A stretch of 64,000 nucleotides of DNA, taken from contig NW_025955123.1 of the NCBI RefSeq assembly GCF_022376445.1, positions 1-64,000 of the forward strand, read 5' to 3'. The stretch is from Fomitopsis serialis (lineage: Eukaryota; Basidiomycota; Agaricomycetes; Polyporales; Fomitopsidaceae). The position numbers were made by a program, and so were the translations under genes. Every line of letters begins with the position of its first letter. Position 1 is the first letter of the stretch. A model generated the notes under the pieces. That model was not told the origin of the DNA. It was given only the letters and a program-made list of their open reading frames with translations, and ran no database searches. This document shows, piece by piece, positions 24,691 to 36,766 of this stretch.

Positions 24691-27600
24691 ATGGCCTCAG
24701 CAAGCAACCCTGTTCCGACCGAAGACGGCCCGAAGCTCGTGACGGAAGAACAATACAAAGCCCACATGGCCTTCTGTGAGGGAAAAATCGCGGGATTAGT
24801 GCAAGCATGGCGGAGTACGGCACCGAGCGAAACAAAGCAAATGAGCAAATTAGTGAGTGTGCTTGTTCCGCCCCAATGAAACTGCTCACCCTCGACTCCT
24901 GGAACAGTGGAAGAAGCTCTACAAATGGGTGGTGAGTTTCTCGGGTGATTGTTCGTGTCCTAGTATTCTCACATGTCTGCCAGACGGACGCGGGCGCGGC
25001 CGCCAGTATCACGGACGAGCAAGGGTGGGATGTGGACATGCCGTCGTTGGTGATATCCGGGATGGAGGAATTGGCAGCCCCAGCGGATATGGATCTCTAT
25101 CGACGGTTCGCTCGAATCAAACCGAACGACCCGAGGATCGCGAGCAATGAGTGGTATACGGGGTTCCAAGACCCTCCTTCCCCTGCCAGGGAGCCGTCGC
25201 CTGTCCCGGCCGCGCTGCGACCGATTCCCACCGCTCCCCGCCCGCAAACGGGTGTTGCGTTCGCCCTCCCACAGCATCAAGGCGACGACATGGAGGTCGA
25301 CGACTCGGGCGAACCGGAAATCAGCCCAAGGCCCACCATCCCCCTGCCCCGTCAACACACGAAGGCCACAAAGACGTCGGCAAAGCCGTCCAAACCCGCC
25401 AGCCGCGGTGCCGGTGTGCCGAAGAACACCAAGATGGGTGCGTCCGTCAAAGGGAAGGGCAAGGAGCAGGCGATCACCGTCGATTCCGATGCGGACGATG
25501 ACCGGGAGCCGCAGCAGGTGGTGCCAAAGACGAAGACGGCCCCGAGCATCAAACCGAAGCCGAAGAAGCGGGCGGTCAGTGTCCGCGAGGTGGAAGAGAA
25601 CGACCAGCCGGAACCACGGGGGCCGATGAAGAGGACGACGGCCGCCAGCAACGCGAAGGGAAAGGAGCGGGCGGTCAGTATCCCCGAAGAGGAACAGGAC
25701 GACGAGCCGGAACAGGCTGTGCCGAAGAAGACGACGGCGGCGGCCAGCAAAGGGAAAGGAAAACAGCGAGCTGAGAGCGTCGTCGCCGACGATCAAGACG
25801 ACCGGGTACCGCACAGTGAGTCGTGGATCCCTGAGTCTAATGTATACCTACCTCAACCTCTTCGGCAGAGAGTGTTCCGGTCCGCCCAATCCTCAAGAAG
25901 GCGGTGTCGGAGATCCCCTCCGAATCCGAGCCGGATGTAACTCCCGGCATGGACCTCGAGAACCGGATCGAAGAGGCCATCGAAGTCGATGATTACCGGA
26001 CTCTCGTCAAGATCTGCAAAGCTGAGCGCGCGCGGTTGAATTGGGAGAGTTTAATTGGGCGGGCTCACACAACAAGCGGCGTGAGAATTGGATTCGCCTC
26101 ATGGTAAGTAATGTAGCTTGTTCATCCGTCCGCGGATCTGAACACCATTGCAGGACACGAAGTGCCAGCGGTGCCATTCAATGCACTGCTGGATATCAGT
26201 GACCCCAGAAGAGACGTCACGACATGCGACGAGTGCTTCCGCAAGCATAGGCCCTGTGTCCCCTTCGACGCGGAGGTCCCAGTTGACCCCGAGTCCGGGA
26301 GGTCCCGCTCCCGATCGCGCACTCCGTCGGCGGCGAAGGCTAACCCTCGGAAGCGAGCCCGATCTGCGTCAGTGGCGTCAGTGGCCACTGTGCCCCCCGA
26401 CACAGACCCTGATGGCGGGGCGGACTCCGACACCGCCTCCGTCGCAAGTACGTCCTCCCGACGAAGCACGCGCATAACCCGCCGCCCGTCAAAGCGGCCC
26501 CGCATCGTGTCCGAGCCAGCGAAGCGGACGTGCGGACGCTCGCAGAGCAAGCGGAGGGATGCTACGGTAGAACTACAAGTAGTCGAGACCCCCGTGGGAC
26601 GACCCCCAGCGACGTCGCCGGCCCTTCAGGCAGAGGACCTCAAGTCCAGCGACCAAGGGCAGTCCCGGCCTACATCGGTTTACCTCCGTCCCGTGAGTCC
26701 TTCGTGTTTGTTCGTTGTGAAATGTGCTGATAATGCTCAGGTTTGGCCTCTCTCCTTCCGTGCAGGAAGGCGAGCGGTTTGTGAGCCTCGAATCGTCGAG
26801 TGCTATCTCGCGGGAGCTCCACACCTTGCGACGGGAGAATGTAGAGCTCCGCGATAAGTATGATCAGCTTCGGCGGGACTTCCAGGATCTGTGTGCGCAC
26901 CTCGGTGTCGAAGGTACGTGTGACCGGGGCACAAGTAGCGACTTACTCACCGGTCAGTTGCAGGGCGTTTCAACCACGACATGTGCCCGATGGCGCTGGA
27001 GGGCCCTCTGCCGCGTCTGGTTCCGGTAGCCGTCCGGATCCCCTGCTCGCCGAGTCGACTATGGACCCTGAGCCTTCGGCAGGCGTGCCGCAGATGCACC
27101 CACCCATGATCGACAACGATGTCGATATGGATCAGGACCGGGTGGCTCCCGCAGCCATCACGCTGTCCGGGCAAGCCGACAATCCCAGGCCGAGGGTGTC
27201 GACATCGGTGCAGGGAATGAGATCGAGGCGGGAGAGCGATCCGAGCACTATCCATCGTTGTTCGACGATGATGTCAACATGGATGATGACCCGGTAGTTC
27301 CCAGCACCGGCGTGACTTCTGGGCAACCCGAGACGGCCCAGGCCGAAGGTTTCTATGTGGGGTCGGCGGAGTTACCGAAGATGTCAGAGGGCTCCGGCGG
27401 GAGTCACTCGGGAAGTGTGACGCCTCATTCTGAGACGGCGACTTCCCCACGACCTGTCCCCGAGAGCCCCGATGTGTCCGGCGCATCCGGGAAGTCACCG
27501 GGCATTGCTGACGACGAGTCTGGGCAGGGTCAGCTGCCCGGTCAGGCTCAACAAACACCGGGTGATGGATCCGAGGACGCTCGCCTTGCGCTCGGACCAG

Positions 27601-28271
27601 ATCGCTTGAGCGTCACCCCGCCGCCGCAACCGTCCGAGGCACCTCCCCCACTTCCTGTTGCCCTCGGCGAGATCTCGGGCGACACACCCAATAGCGATAG
27701 GGAAGAGGAAGGCGGGGTGGGTGCATACATTGAGCGGAACGTCAACGACTCTCAAAGAACCGTGCCCGAATCCACCCAAGCATCGATCCCCGCAACGCCC
27801 GATGCGGAGGCCGCATGCGAGGACATCTCACATTCACAGAATGTGAAGGTCCCAGGAACCGGTGCAATCTCTGGCGACGCATCGGGTGGGGCAACACCCC
27901 AGGACACCACAGTGCCGGTGAGTCCTTCGCACTTGGATTTGCCCATAGACATTGATAGCATGTTACAGACTGCTACCACCGCGGATCCCGCCCACGTCGA
28001 CGACCCTCCCGAGTCAAGGGGTGAGGCAGAGGGTACAAACCCTCAGGTCACCAGCTTGGTCCAGTCGAAGTCGGCGGACGAGGGCAGCAGCCAGGAGACA
28101 CCGTCGCAGTTGGCCCCTGGCGAGGAAACGGTCAGCGACCGGGCTCAGGGTAGCGGGTCGCCAACGCTCCCCGGGTGGACGACTTTGAACGAGGCGACTG
28201 TGCAGTCGGGCAGTGGACAAGAAGGGAAGGAAGTTGTGTATCCGGCGGGGTCGGGCGCCGAGAAGTTGTAA
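24691..28271 (+). CDS. Acidic KGKGK-repeat protein with Cys pairs and coiled coil
   Basis: Exon 1 (24,691-24,852), a 24 nt micro-exon (24,908-24,931) and exon 3 (24,984-25,815) join in phase. Recognisable parts are LVISGMEELAAP and FARIKPNDPRI, then three imperfect modules of KGKGKERAVSI followed by acidic residues, a Cys-rich spot (CQRC, later CDEC), the phrase VPAYIGLPPS, a coiled coil (LHTLRRENVELRDKYDQLRR) and a long Ser/Pro/Gly-rich acidic tail with a twofold DNDVDMDQD/DDDVNMDDD repeat. I do not know the family. From about 26,050 onward the conserved pieces sit in changing frames (near 26,050, 26,190, 26,550 and 27,185). The gene is therefore damaged, or the assembly has small indels, or introns were missed. 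A paralogue follows at 28,755. The Cys pairs could form a zinc cluster only if frames are corrected. Confidence 0.5.
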
Positions 28272-28404
28272 TGTTGCGAATGTACAGTACGATATAATGC
28301 TGAGCGAAATGATCGAGGTTCGCATTGTCCGTGGTGGCTATATGTAATAATATTGTGACATCTCAGTGAATAAGCCCCCGGCCTTCTCGTCATGACTGAC
28401 GCAG

Positions 28405-28550
28405 CTCCGCCGCCCGACTTCCGACGCCCGACTTCCGACGCCCGACTTCCGACGCCCGACTTCCGACGCCCGAGGTCGGACGCCCGAGGTCGGACGCCCG
28501 AGGTCGGACGCCCGACAGCGGACGCCCGACAGCGGACGCCCGACTGGCGG
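28405..28550. repeat. 14 bp minisatellite after the acidic gene
   Basis: About ten copies of CGACTTCCGACGCC / CGAGGTCGGACGCC / CGACAGCGGACGCC, starting roughly 135 bp past the stop at 28,271. The linker changes in blocks (CTTC, then GGTC, then CAGC), suggesting stepwise local expansion. Confidence 0.9.
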
Positions 28551-28754
28551 CGGGTTGTGTGACCTAACACTGGTGTTGATGTCACATTGGATCAGTCGGA
28601 TCAGGCGGGTAATCTCGGTGCGGATAAGGCACATCTGACCACGTGAGTGTGGTTGTGTTGCCACCGACGACGTGCGACTCTTTTGGCGAATTCCTGTCAT
28701 CGCACTGACAACACATCTCGCATCGACTCTGCTGTTGCCTGACACCTCAGTATC

Positions 28755-30146
28755 ATGACCTTGCCATCCTCTTCTTCATTAAACCCTCTTGTTCTTGCTC
28801 CAGCTACCGACCCACTGTATCGGTTTGAAGGTGTCATTGAAGTGAACCGGGTAATCGTGGTTTATAGCACCCAGATTGAAAACACGGTGAAACAATCCAA
28901 GGATCCGCGATTTCAGGATGCCGATCTAATTCGGAAGACGGTAAGAAAATGCACATTTTTCTCCCATCAAGCACTCATCCTCCTTTGTCCACTTGCAGTG
29001 GAAGGCCGTAGAATCCGTCACGGTATTTAGTCATTAGACTCACATCGGGTTCAATAACTTATGTACAGTCAGTTCAACATCGCGGATATGTTACGATCTG
29101 CGACACAAAAGAATTGGTTCGTGTATGTCCCCCCCATTGCCATTTCCGCCATGGAGGAACTAGCCAGCAACGCCTCGGACGACAGCAAAACGCGGATGGC
29201 CCGAATCAAAGCCGATGACCCAAGGGTCTTCAAGAGCGGCTGGTATTCTGCGAGCCCTCCCCCGGGCATGTCCCATTTGATTCCCATCGTCGATGTGGCA
29301 ACGACCCCTGCTTCATCACAGAGCGTTGCTGTCCCCAGCATGGCCCAAAGTGCTTCTCCCACTGTGGGCGGACCGTTGCAAGCCACAACGACGTCCGTGA
29401 CCCGGCAAGCAGTTTCCTTCGAGCTCCCCGACGTCAGTCGTGTTGGTATGGACGAAAATGCATGCACTGAGCCTGGTGGTCGTCCGAGCGCTCGGCCCAC
29501 ACCACCCAACGTGGAGGGTGGGTCGACTATGCCACACTGGGAGTGCCTCAAGGAATCGGACAACGAGGAGGACGGTGCCGTGAGTGACTTGGTGATGGGT
29601 CGGCGGATGATGGCAACTGATGCAAAGCAGGCCTACCTCACGGATACAAGCGAGGAGGTAGATGAATTGGAGGAGCGGGTGATCACGACGGCTGGAAAGG
29701 CCAAGGGTACACATCGGGCTGAAACGACACATTCCGGCGACAACGATGGTGAGGCAGGGGGGTTAACTTGGCGGGAAGGCGTGCGGCTCGGAGGATGCAG
29801 GGCAAAGGAAAGGGTCGGGCTCAAACAGAGACAGCAAAGATTCAATGCCATCCTGATGAACAGCGTAAAGTGGTGCCAGCGTATATCGGGGCGCCGCCAC
29901 CGAGTGGGTCATCTCACCTATTGCATTGTAATGGTGACTCACATAGATGGGATTACAGGGTATGGTCCTCGGGTTGGTCATGAAAGTTACCAGGGCATCG
30001 AGCTGTTCGAGACTGCAGCTGATGTCTCATGCGAAGTGCATGAACTTCGCCAGGAGAACGCGAAGCTTCATGTTATGTACGAACAGCTTCGCGAGGACTT
30101 TGAGGCTTTGCGGCAGCGCTTCCCTGCTCATGGCAAGGGCGAATGA
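28755..30146 (+). CDS. Shorter paralogue of the 24,691 gene
   Basis: Exon 1 (28,755-28,940), a 24 nt micro-exon (28,999-29,022) and exon 3 (from 29,073) join in phase. The micro-exon has the same length, position and phase as in the upstream gene, and the shared phrases are AISAMEELASN, MARIKADDPRV and the coiled coil VHELRQENAKLHVMYEQLRE. The KGKGK/VPAYIG part is also present but in another frame (about 29,768-29,930), so the simple long frame probably runs through introns or past a frameshift there. The long Ser/Pro-rich tail of the paralogue is missing. Function is unknown; charged composition and a coiled coil suggest a partner-binding protein. Confidence 0.5.
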
Positions 30147-30334
30147 CACAGTCAAAATGTCACCTCAAACTGAATGAATGGGAATTATGTCCTTGTATGT
30201 ACATGTATGGCGGGGAACTAGTTTCAATGACACATAGCCTTAATGCGATGCCCAACAATCAGCCTACCATGTCACCGCTTGTCGGGCCTCCATCCGCACC
30301 ACTTGACAGGCGAGCGATACGGGGCATCCGCCCT

Positions 30335-30415
30335 CAGGCTTCCGAGCTCGGGCGCCCGACGGTGGGCGTCCGACAGCGGGCGTCCGACACGGGCGTCCGA
30401 CAGCGGGCGGACGGC
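30335..30415. repeat. Short 14 bp minisatellite
   Basis: About five units (GGGCGTCCGACAGC with GACGGT and ACACG variants), about 190 bp past the end of the paralogue. Same family as the other CGGRCGYCCG repeats. Confidence 0.85.
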
Positions 30416-30623
30416 ATTGGGTGCCCCACAGCGGATGCGGTTTGTCCGGTTGTCACCCACTGTGTATATAAGTGTTCGCTAGCTGCAGAAGACATGGGTG
30501 TGTGTGATGCGTCAGTTCCGTGGGTAGGCAATATGAAGCGTCAGGGATTTCGGCAGTGTTTTGTAAATAAGGAAGCTCTGTTACAACCGTTCTACAGATC
30601 CAGCACCACAAGCGTAACCCATC

Positions 30624-31697
30624 CTACATGTCGTCTACACTAACGAACTCCGTGTAGTTTTGTGTAAAGTATGCAGTGTCTTCCATGACAGGGTGCTCGG
30701 CACCCCTCGCATACCAGTCATGGACGTTCCGCTCATTCGCCGCCACGGCCGATTCCCAAAACCTGATCTCGGCAGAGATGTATTCGTCCATATACTCGTT
30801 GTGGGCTTTCAGCGCGGCGATGCACTCATGGAGGAATTCGATCTCCTCCTCTTGGTCGAGCACCTTCTGCATGTTGCCGTCCGCGCTCAGCCGGCCAACA
30901 CCTGTGGGACTTTTTGGAACTGGCATGACGAGCGAGGGGAGGAGGCGTAGGTTCAGTCGGTGCAGGGAGTGTCCGACGTGCTGCCGACGGACATGTCAAT
31001 GGCTGTATCAATGGAGAACGAAACATACTCGCCTCCTGGCTGTGGAGCATCTCCTCACGATTCATGGCAGCTTCATCCGCCTCACATTCGGCTATCTGAG
31101 CCTCCACCATCTCATCCACTGCCTCCACCCGACTGGTCTCCGCTGCAAGCGTGTCATGGACTTGAGTGCGAAACGCGGACATCGAGACCTCGCCCGGTGG
31201 GAGAAGCCCAGTGCCTGGTGTTTCCCTCAGTAGCCGAAACCATACTCATGCCAGATACACATACCATCCTCGACCGCATGCTTCGCGGACATCCACGCAA
31301 CACCCGGCGGTACCTGAATGAGGGGCTCCGGCTCTCGGCTCGCTTTTGGGATCACTATGTCACTCAAACGTGAAAGTGTCGCTTCCCCCGATTCCTCCGC
31401 GCCACCCACGATATCCCAAAAGCGGGCCATGGCATCCGTAATACCTAGCGCCGTCTGGGTGTTCTCGTCGGAAAGACGCTTGAGCCCCGTCGTGAGCGCA
31501 GCCATGCACTGAACAAGAAACGTATCAGCCCTTCACTCCATGCCATTGCACCGAGGTTCTACCATCGATTTCACAAGCTGCGCATTGGCTTCAGCTGTGC
31601 TTCGGTTGTCTTGCCAGCTGACAAATGCTGCCTTCGCCATTGGAAGGGCCTCGTTGTCGCAGACATTGTCGTAGTCTTGCGCGGTGGGGACGGCCAT
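30624..31697 (-). CDS. Hypothetical coiled-coil protein
   Basis: Exons 31,697-31,563, 31,508-31,265 and 31,214-31,029 join in phase. They encode a helical, charged protein (MAKAAFVSWQDNRSTAEANA; GITDAMARFWDIVGGAEESG; ETSRVEAVDEMVEAQIAE). The last exon carries QKVLDQEEEIEFLHECIAAL and ends at 30,624 (FVSVDDM), but the splice into it could not be made in phase, so the join near 30,960-31,029 is unresolved. I recognise no domain. A 14 bp minisatellite lies just upstream of the start, as with its neighbours. It may be an accessory gene of the surrounding cluster. Confidence 0.5.
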
Positions 31698-31852
31698 GGA
31701 AAGGACTTCGGAGGTGGTGAGAATTGCGATTGAGAGATGAGATGAGAGGAGATAGGAGGGTACGTAATGGACATGCGATCAAGCCATTGTGGCCATATTT
31801 CTCACACTCGCCACAAGCACGTGCATAGCAGGGCATGCGCGACCACGCGGTC

Positions 31853-31925
31853 CGAGATCATGCGTCCGACCTCGGGCGTCCGACCGCGGGCGTCCGACGT
31901 CGGGCGTCCGACGTCGGATCCTCGG
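31853..31925. repeat. Short 14 bp minisatellite
   Basis: Five units (CGACCTCGGGCGTC, CGACCGCGGGCGTC, CGACGTCGGGCGTC) about 155 bp upstream of the start at 31,697 and about 145 bp beyond the stop of the gene at 32,071. It sits as a spacer between two minus-strand genes. Confidence 0.85.
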
Positions 31926-32070
31926 CTTGGGCTGTATGGATACGTTCGTTACCTCGCTTTCTCTTGTCTGTGTTGCCTTTCTCATGCCCATATTCGGTAG
32001 CTCCAATCACCAATATTTATACGACACAGAAGATGGATAGGTGGAACAATCGTTGGCGGCAATAGGAGTG

Positions 32071-33136
32071 TCAATCCTCATCCTCGGACTCGACCTCGAC
32101 CTCCTCGCCCTCATCCTCGGTGTCGTCTTCATCCTCCTCATCCTGTTGCGCCTCCCGCTCCCCGTCGCTGCCCTCGCCACCCTCGCCGTCGCCCTCATCA
32201 TCCTCGGGATCGTCGTCGCTGCCATCGGCCTCGTCAGGGTCACCCTCCGCAGCCACCAAGAAGGCCTCGGGAGTTTCAAGCATCTCCCGGGACAGACGCG
32301 CATGAGCGATGGCGTCTGCCTCGCTGCGCTGCACCAGCTGATCGATCTGGGCCCGGAACTTGTGGTCGTAAATACTCCCCCAATCTCCCTTACCGCCATT
32401 CACACCACCGACGAACGCCCAACCAATGCCGCCGCCGCCGCTTCGGTATGGACGGATCCATGCCGCCTCCGTGCCAACGATGGCGACGCCGTAAGGGAAG
32501 TCGGCGGATGTTATCGGAATGTTGAGCGCGATCCGCATGAGGTACCCCTTGAGCTGCGTCAAGATAGCCTTGCGATGGGCCGCTGTCGGTGTCGTCTTGC
32601 CCTCGTCGAGCGAGCCTATTTCCACGACAAGGCGTGGAAGCTCGGGCTTCAGCTCGTTGGTGCCGATCTCAAGACCGTAGTACGACGCGACGACAAAGTC
32701 GGGCATCTTCGTGCCGCTCTTCTGCCGCTTGAAAACGAGTCCACCTGCAGCAGGTGAGCGGATGCCCTGAAAGTGAAACACCGACCACATACCCGTGTAG
32801 TCGGTGCTCACGGGAGCACCGTGGCTGAGCACTTCGGCAGCAGCAGCCAGCTCCGCGTTGCCCCGGCGGCGGTGAAGAACATCAAGAACATCCTGCCCCG
32901 GAACGGACGGGCGAAGCGGTTCCTGGGGCTTGACCATGTCGTGCCTAAAACGCACGGAGAGGTACTTGTTCCACGCTCCGTAGGTGGAGTATTGGCTAGA
33001 AGTAGGACACGTCCGCCAGTGGTTGAAGATTTGCCTGAGGCGATTGTCGAGATCGACATGTCCGTCAAATGAGACCTACAGGGCGTTAGGGTTGCTGCCC
33101 GCATGCGTCCGAGGCATCACCGCTTACCGTGTTCAT
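32071..33136 (-). CDS. Possible PD-(D/E)XK-fold protein with acidic tail
   Basis: A nine-base first exon (33,136-33,128) and one long exon (33,075-32,071) give 337 residues in phase. The first exon is short, so the start is only probable. The middle contains KMPDFVVASYYG and, about 18 residues later, PRLVVEIGSLDEG followed by a helix (HRKAILTQLKGYLMRI). The spacing PD...(V)VEIx recalls restriction-endonuclease-like folds, but the usual lysine two residues after Glu is Gly, so a nuclease would be inactive or the resemblance false. The last ~60 residues are almost wholly Asp/Glu, as in some histone- or DNA-mimicking proteins. No neighbour clarifies the role. Confidence 0.55.
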
Positions 33137-33139
33137 GAT

Positions 33140-34100
33140 TGTCGATGCTGCACGAGTGTTGCACGTCGGCTGCTGCTTAACGACAATGCCCACCTTCTTA
33201 TATATGGATGTATCCAGCTCTGAACATGATTGCACGAATGCAATGATTCTCGGCCAATAGGTTCTCTCGGAAGCGATGCACGGATGGAGAGCACAGTTTG
33301 GATAGTCGCCTGAGTCATGCAGAAGGCGGCATTTGGCCTTCGGGCGTTGTGATGCGGCTTCAGCAATGGTCAAGAGACATGCTGATTGAGCACAATGACT
33401 CATTCCCGCTGTTTTCTTTCTCATGGTGTGGGGACTCCACACCCGAGTTTCGCACAGATATTCCCTTATCGCCGGCTTCGCAATGGAGACGTATCCTCGC
33501 CATCGGAAGCTCCGTAGCTGTCCCCGCCTTTCGTCCGCTCTCTTGCGGAGCATACCTCACACGGCCGAACTCAGCTTGTCATGCGCTACCAAACGGCCTT
33601 CGCCTGAGGCCACGGGTTAGCGGAACACGGGGGAAGAATCCGGTATGCGTGACATTGTCTTTGAAAGCAACGCTCACACGCCCGAACTCAGTCTGACATC
33701 GGCTCCCGCACGCCTACATCAGGAAAAACACCCTAGCCGCCCAAGCGGTTGCAGAGTTCCCACGACGGGCTCAAGTAGTTGAGGAGGATTGTAAATTCCT
33801 CGGAGCGCGTTCAAGATCTTGTGGAAGGTTATCCCCAATTCCAGGACTAACCAAGTGTAGTTTAAGGCTCTACAACGTATAGCAATACTTTCGCAGTACT
33901 CTCAGTGGCTTTGGCTGTTCCCTGTGTAATGTATGGGGTATGCGTGTAGGATCTTGTGCAATTTCATCTTAGGTGATTTGTGTGCGGCGTAGAAACATAT
34001 ATATTTCAGTAGTCTACAACTGTATACTAGTATAATACTGGATGCATGTTTCTTTGTTTTACCTCGCGCTCAGTTTCCCGTCCACGCTCGTATTCCCTCC
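33140..34100. other. No supported gene
   Basis: Frames are short and unrecognised. The words CACGGCCGAACTCAG and CACGCCCGAACTCAG at 33,560 and 33,677 suggest a small internal duplication. Confidence 0.45.
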
Positions 34101-34107
34101 ACGGGCC

Positions 34108-35015
34108 CTAGCGTGCATCAAACCGCGGGCCCTCGTAACTCCTGACAGGCTCGTCACCGTGCATCATACTAGGGGGCGACTGTCCAGGAACACCTCCCAT
34201 GATGGCAGGGCCAGACGGCATGTCAGGGTGCGAGTCCCAGTACGGGCGCGGGGATCTGACAGGCGACATCGGTGGGGAGCGGGGCGGCCCACGGGGACTT
34301 GGTGCGAGCTGGGACATCGGCGGCGAGTGCGCGCCGGAGTACATCTGCTGCTTGTGCAAGAGGTACTCCGAGCCGGGACGACCACGCCTCTGCTCATGCT
34401 CCCACTCCACGTGTTGAGTCCGGGGCATGCATCGATCCCAGCCGGGCTCGCGCTCGGCCATTGGAGGCTCTTGTGCGTACGGTGGAAGCGGGGAGCGTCG
34501 CGCGGAGATTGGAGTCTCGCCGGGGCTGACCGGCGAGCGTCCGTCGTATGAAGGGCGTCCATTGGCTATAGAGGAGTGAGGACACATGGAATGAGGCGAA
34601 GGAGGGGACGTCGACTGCGAGATGTGATACTGGCTGGGACCAGGCTTATGTGGGAGTCCAGGAGGTCCGCGCAGGGCGTCCGGAGGTCCCTGTTGCTGCG
34701 GCACAGGGTGGTGGAGAAGGAGTCACTGGCGTGCCGGACCACGCCCGTTCTCACGACTCGGAGGCGGGTAAGGACCAGTCGACTCTCGCCGGTGGACGGT
34801 GGATGTCTATCGGCGCTAGCCAAGTATGAGAGGGCACTGGCATGTGCGGGTTGTCGAGCACCACTGCCAGTGGAGGCGGTGGCTCACCTCTGTACAGTCC
34901 CGGCGACGAACAACCACTGCCAAGGGCCCGAGGAGGCATGGGCAGTGCCCACTGCCAGGTCGCCAGGTCCTCTCGAGTCCATGCGGAAGATCGGCATTGG
35001 ACGTGAGTTGACACC
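34108..35015 (-). pseudogene. Proline-rich C-terminal fragment, frame-broken
   Basis: The 3' part encodes 198 residues rich in Pro, Ser, Arg and Gly (RSPPMSPVRSPRPYWDSHPD; HVEWEHEQRRGRPGSEYLL). Upstream, pieces of similar style occur in other frames (RMDSRGPGDLA, GEPPPPLAVVLDNPHMP, PIDIHRPPARVDW, TGPYPPPSRENGRGP), so at least two frame changes separate them. This style is known from tails of large regulatory proteins such as Cyc8/Ssn6-type co-repressors, but low-complexity resemblance is weak evidence and I do not assign it. No N-terminal domain is found. Confidence 0.35.
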
Positions 35016-35351
35016 TGGGTGAAAGTTGAGTGAAAGTCCAGCGGGCGGACGCGTGGGCTAGTAAAACAGAGAGGTCAGGTGAAACGCGGCGGGCGCGCAG
35101 GGTAACAGTCAGTATGGCAGGAGCAATGGAAGCGAACAAGCAGGCGGGAAGGATGATAGTAGTAGGCTGTGACGGTCTGCCCTCACTTCTCCTGGCGAGC
35201 TCGCCCAGTGTCTGAATCAATTTGTATATGAGCATGGACACATACCTTAGAGTCTGCGAGCACAAGGAGACGACCCGCTGTCAGATGCCATGATACACAT
35301 GACACAAGATCCAAATTGAGCACGGTCCTGGTGCAACGCTGAGTACAATGA

Positions 35352-36420
35352 TTAGGAATCAAAAATGGGTGTCTCCACCCCGTCCTCCACGAGCCAGATC
35401 TCAGGCTCTCTCTTCTCCGCCCGTTCTACCTCGACCTTCCCAGCGGCATGGTCTCCGAACCTCAACACGGCTTGATGTGCAGGGTTCCGAGACGGAACCG
35501 CAACCTTCCCGACGCACCAGGCGGATTGCTTGTACTCGCGAGGTCGGTCATTGTACACGCTCGGCCAGAGGAAATTACTGTCCATGAAGGTGGCTTTCAC
35601 ACCACACATGGGCAGCAGTTCCTTGTGGCAGCCCAGCGCGTAGTCCGGCGCAAGCCCGGCGATGACGATGTCTCTCAACTTGAAGACGGGAACGGATGCG
35701 AGAGGGAGCGGAATAGTGATCGGCGTACGGAGAGGTTTGGTAGAGGCCGGGATGTAGGACTTGTACCGAGGGCTGTAGGCATCGATCTTGAATACAGTTT
35801 CGGTCCCAACGGATAGCCCTTTGTGAGGGCTGAGCGAGGCGAAAACTTGCGTGAACAGCGGTTGAGATAACCAAAGCTCAAGCTCGTTGGACTTCTCGCG
35901 GACGTGATACACGAGCGGCAGACTCATCGGCGGGTGAGCCTCCTGAAGAGATAAATCAATGGTGAATCAATCGTACAAGCACTATGAGAAGCTAACCACG
36001 CACCCGAAAGAATATGAATGTTTCCACAACTACCTTCTCCCTCTTTGCACTGACCAACGCCCTCGGAATCCCCGTGTCCTTTGCCTCTGCCCATACCTCG
36101 CCCAAGTACACCCACCCTCCCAACTTGGGACGAGGTTCCATGGCCCGCGCAACGCGAAGCACCTCCTCCAGGACGACCCGGTCCCCCTGCTCTACGCTCA
36201 GAGTTGCTGCGCACTCCGTCCCGTGGAAACACGGGCACTGGAGGGGGTTAAATATCAGTGAAAAAGCGGAACTCAAGAGACTCACGTAGTCGTAGAGTTT
36301 CCCGAAATTCTCTTTGCTGTCCTCCAAGCAGACGACGGTGACGTGATAAACCTGCAGGTCCTTTTCGACGCGGTTGCATCGGATTGTAGTCTTTGCAACC
36401 GTAGAAAACGGCGGTAGAAC
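35352..36420 (-). CDS. Hypothetical protein, first of two tandem paralogues
   Basis: Three exons: one ending KENFGKLYDY at about 36,285; one with CPCFHGTECAATLSVEQGD and LGGWVYLGEVWAEAKDTG; and a last exon (to 35,352) with PVFKLRDIVIAGLAP, MCGVKATFMDSNFLWPSVY and PREYKQSAWCVGKV. The junctions are in phase, but the start codon is not certain and lies near 36,420 or further upstream. No known domain is recognised. The neighbour at 36.8-37.8 kb has the same order of motifs, so this is a duplicated lineage-specific family. The tail carries ERAEKREPEIWLVEDG. Confidence 0.55.
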
Positions 36421-36766
36421 CTGCGAGAGAAAGCCAATAACAGTTTCCTGATGCTAGCCATTATGAAGATGGAGTGTGCGCAGGTTTGACAAAGCTGAGA
36501 GTAGTGAGGAAAGTCAAGGATTGATAAGCGGTGGAAAAGCGACCTTCAAGCATCCGCAAGCGCTCGATGAGATCTCAAAGAAGCGCTTGTGCTCACGGAC
36601 GGTACTCGAAGACAGTATTGGGTATAAATGAGAGCCTGAATGAGTGAGATAAAATGGAGATGCTATTCAGTAGATCGTACTACTGGACATATGTCATGGG
36701 CGTACAATCCTGACTGCTATTCTTACATAGATCTATTTACAAGTACAATTTTGTTCCTATGCGTGA

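Noticed and set aside
34108..34704. Assignment to a Cyc8/Ssn6-type co-repressor
   Set aside because: Only low-complexity proline-rich resemblance; no tetratricopeptide repeats nearby.
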